Source: an uncultured Rhodospirillales bacterium (GTDB lineage Bacteria > Pseudomonadota > Alphaproteobacteria > Acetobacterales > Acetobacteraceae). From it: 5,707 nt of DNA. The stretch lies in contig CAIZGT010000749.1 in the NCBI GenBank assembly GCA_903932545.1, forward strand, positions 1-5,707, read 5' to 3'. A program made the translations under genes and the position numbers. The notes under the pieces were generated by a model. It was not told where the DNA came from. It worked only from the letters and a program-made list of their open reading frames with translations, and searched no databases. Position 1 is the stretch's first letter. Each line of letters begins with the position of its first letter. Below, piece by piece: positions 5,461 to 5,707 of this stretch.

Positions 5461-5707
5461 TCAGGACGCGTTTTGGATCGCTTCCCAAACTTTCTGCGGC
5501 GTGGCGGGCATATCAATGTGGTGGATGCCGAATTGGCTGAGGGCATCTGCAATTGCGTTCATCACCGACGGCAACGCCCCCGCACAGCCCGCCTCACCAC
5601 AGCCCTTCACGCCGAGCGTGTTGGTTTTGGCGGGCACCGGATGTGATGCGAAGCCAAAGAACGGCAAGTTGTCGGCGCGTTGCAGTTGGTAATCCATGAA
5701 CGAGCCA
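5461..5707 (-). CDS. Xanthine dehydrogenase/aldehyde oxidase-type molybdopterin-binding subunit, C-terminal end (runs off right edge)
   Basis: The last ~82 residues of the large, molybdenum-cofactor-binding subunit of a xanthine dehydrogenase/aldehyde oxidase/CO-dehydrogenase-like enzyme, which hydroxylates aldehydes or N-heterocycles with water as oxygen source. The visible part begins in GSFMDYQ and holds RADNLP, then NTLGVKGCGEAGCAG. The Glu in GCGEAG (codon 5595-5593) is the general base of the family. ALPSVMNAIADAL and the HIDMPATP tail ending at TGA follow. The Met at 5697 is internal: the frame stays open to the window edge and family sequence precedes it. Substrate and partner subunits (FeS and FAD proteins) cannot be told from this fragment. 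The variant with Cys on both sides of the GEAG core is not the form-I CO dehydrogenase type as far as visible. It lies 61 nt upstream of the GGT-like gene in the same direction, so probably in one operon. Confidence 0.93.
   Translation of the reverse strand, partial: GSFMDYQLQRADNLPFFGFASHPVPAKTNTLGVKGCGEAGCAGALPSVMNAIADALSQFGIHHIDMPATPQKVWEAIQNAS

Noticed and set aside
5400..5552. Upstream extension of the GGT-like gene to the ATG at 5552 (51 more residues).
   Set aside because: It would overlap the dehydrogenase gene end and bury the lipoprotein signal inside the protein. The start at 5399 has a strong ribosome binding site and puts the signal peptide at the N-terminus.
5461..5697. A complete small gene starting at the ATG at 5697.
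   Set aside because: The frame stays open to the window edge, and the preceding Gly-Ser-Phe matches the large subunit, so this Met is internal to a longer gene.

Overview
This window comes from a GC-rich Gram-negative genome, most likely an alphaproteobacterium. That placement is an inference from composition, the lipoprotein-type signal peptide and the flavour of the protein sequences; nothing here fixes the genus. Every gene I can support lies on the minus strand, so transcription runs from high to low coordinates. I see no RNA genes, insertion sequences, CRISPR arrays or integrase-type elements.

Layout in transcription order. (1) 5707-5461: the C-terminal end of the molybdopterin-binding large subunit of a xanthine dehydrogenase/aldehyde oxidase/CO-dehydrogenase-like enzyme, with its catalytic Glu; the rest lies beyond the right edge. 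(2) 5460-5400: a 61-nt gap whose 3' part folds into a GC hairpin covering the Shine-Dalgarno of the next gene. (3) 5399-3687: a gamma-glutamyltransferase-family Ntn-hydrolase with a lipoprotein signal. It keeps the likely nucleophile but has lost several residues that hold the gamma-glutamyl group in classical GGT. (4) 3684-3058: a class II (FucA/adducin type) aldolase, 2 nt after the previous stop. (5) 3050-1659: an M20 dipeptidase, 7 nt after the aldolase stop. Genes 3-5 are clearly one transcriptional unit, and the dehydrogenase gene probably belongs to it. (6) 1658-1410: a partly AT-rich stretch that I treat as non-coding, with a small inverted repeat. (7) 1409-438: a GAF-GGDEF diguanylate cyclase with intact active and inhibitory sites. 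(8) 401-1: the N-terminal quarter of glycerol kinase (glpK), which continues past the left edge and carries an in-frame amber codon at codon 3 of the only well-placed start.

How they may work together (inference): the dehydrogenase, GGT-like lipoprotein, aldolase and dipeptidase look like a catabolic cluster. It could cover cleavage of an amide or peptide bond outside the cytoplasm, intracellular dipeptide hydrolysis, and oxidation and C-C cleavage of the released parts. The substrate cannot be read from the sequence. The diguanylate cyclase and glycerol kinase form a second, separate unit.

The most interesting points are the rebuilt substrate pocket of the GGT-like protein, the amber codon at the start of glpK, and the hairpin masking the ribosome binding site of the GGT-like gene.
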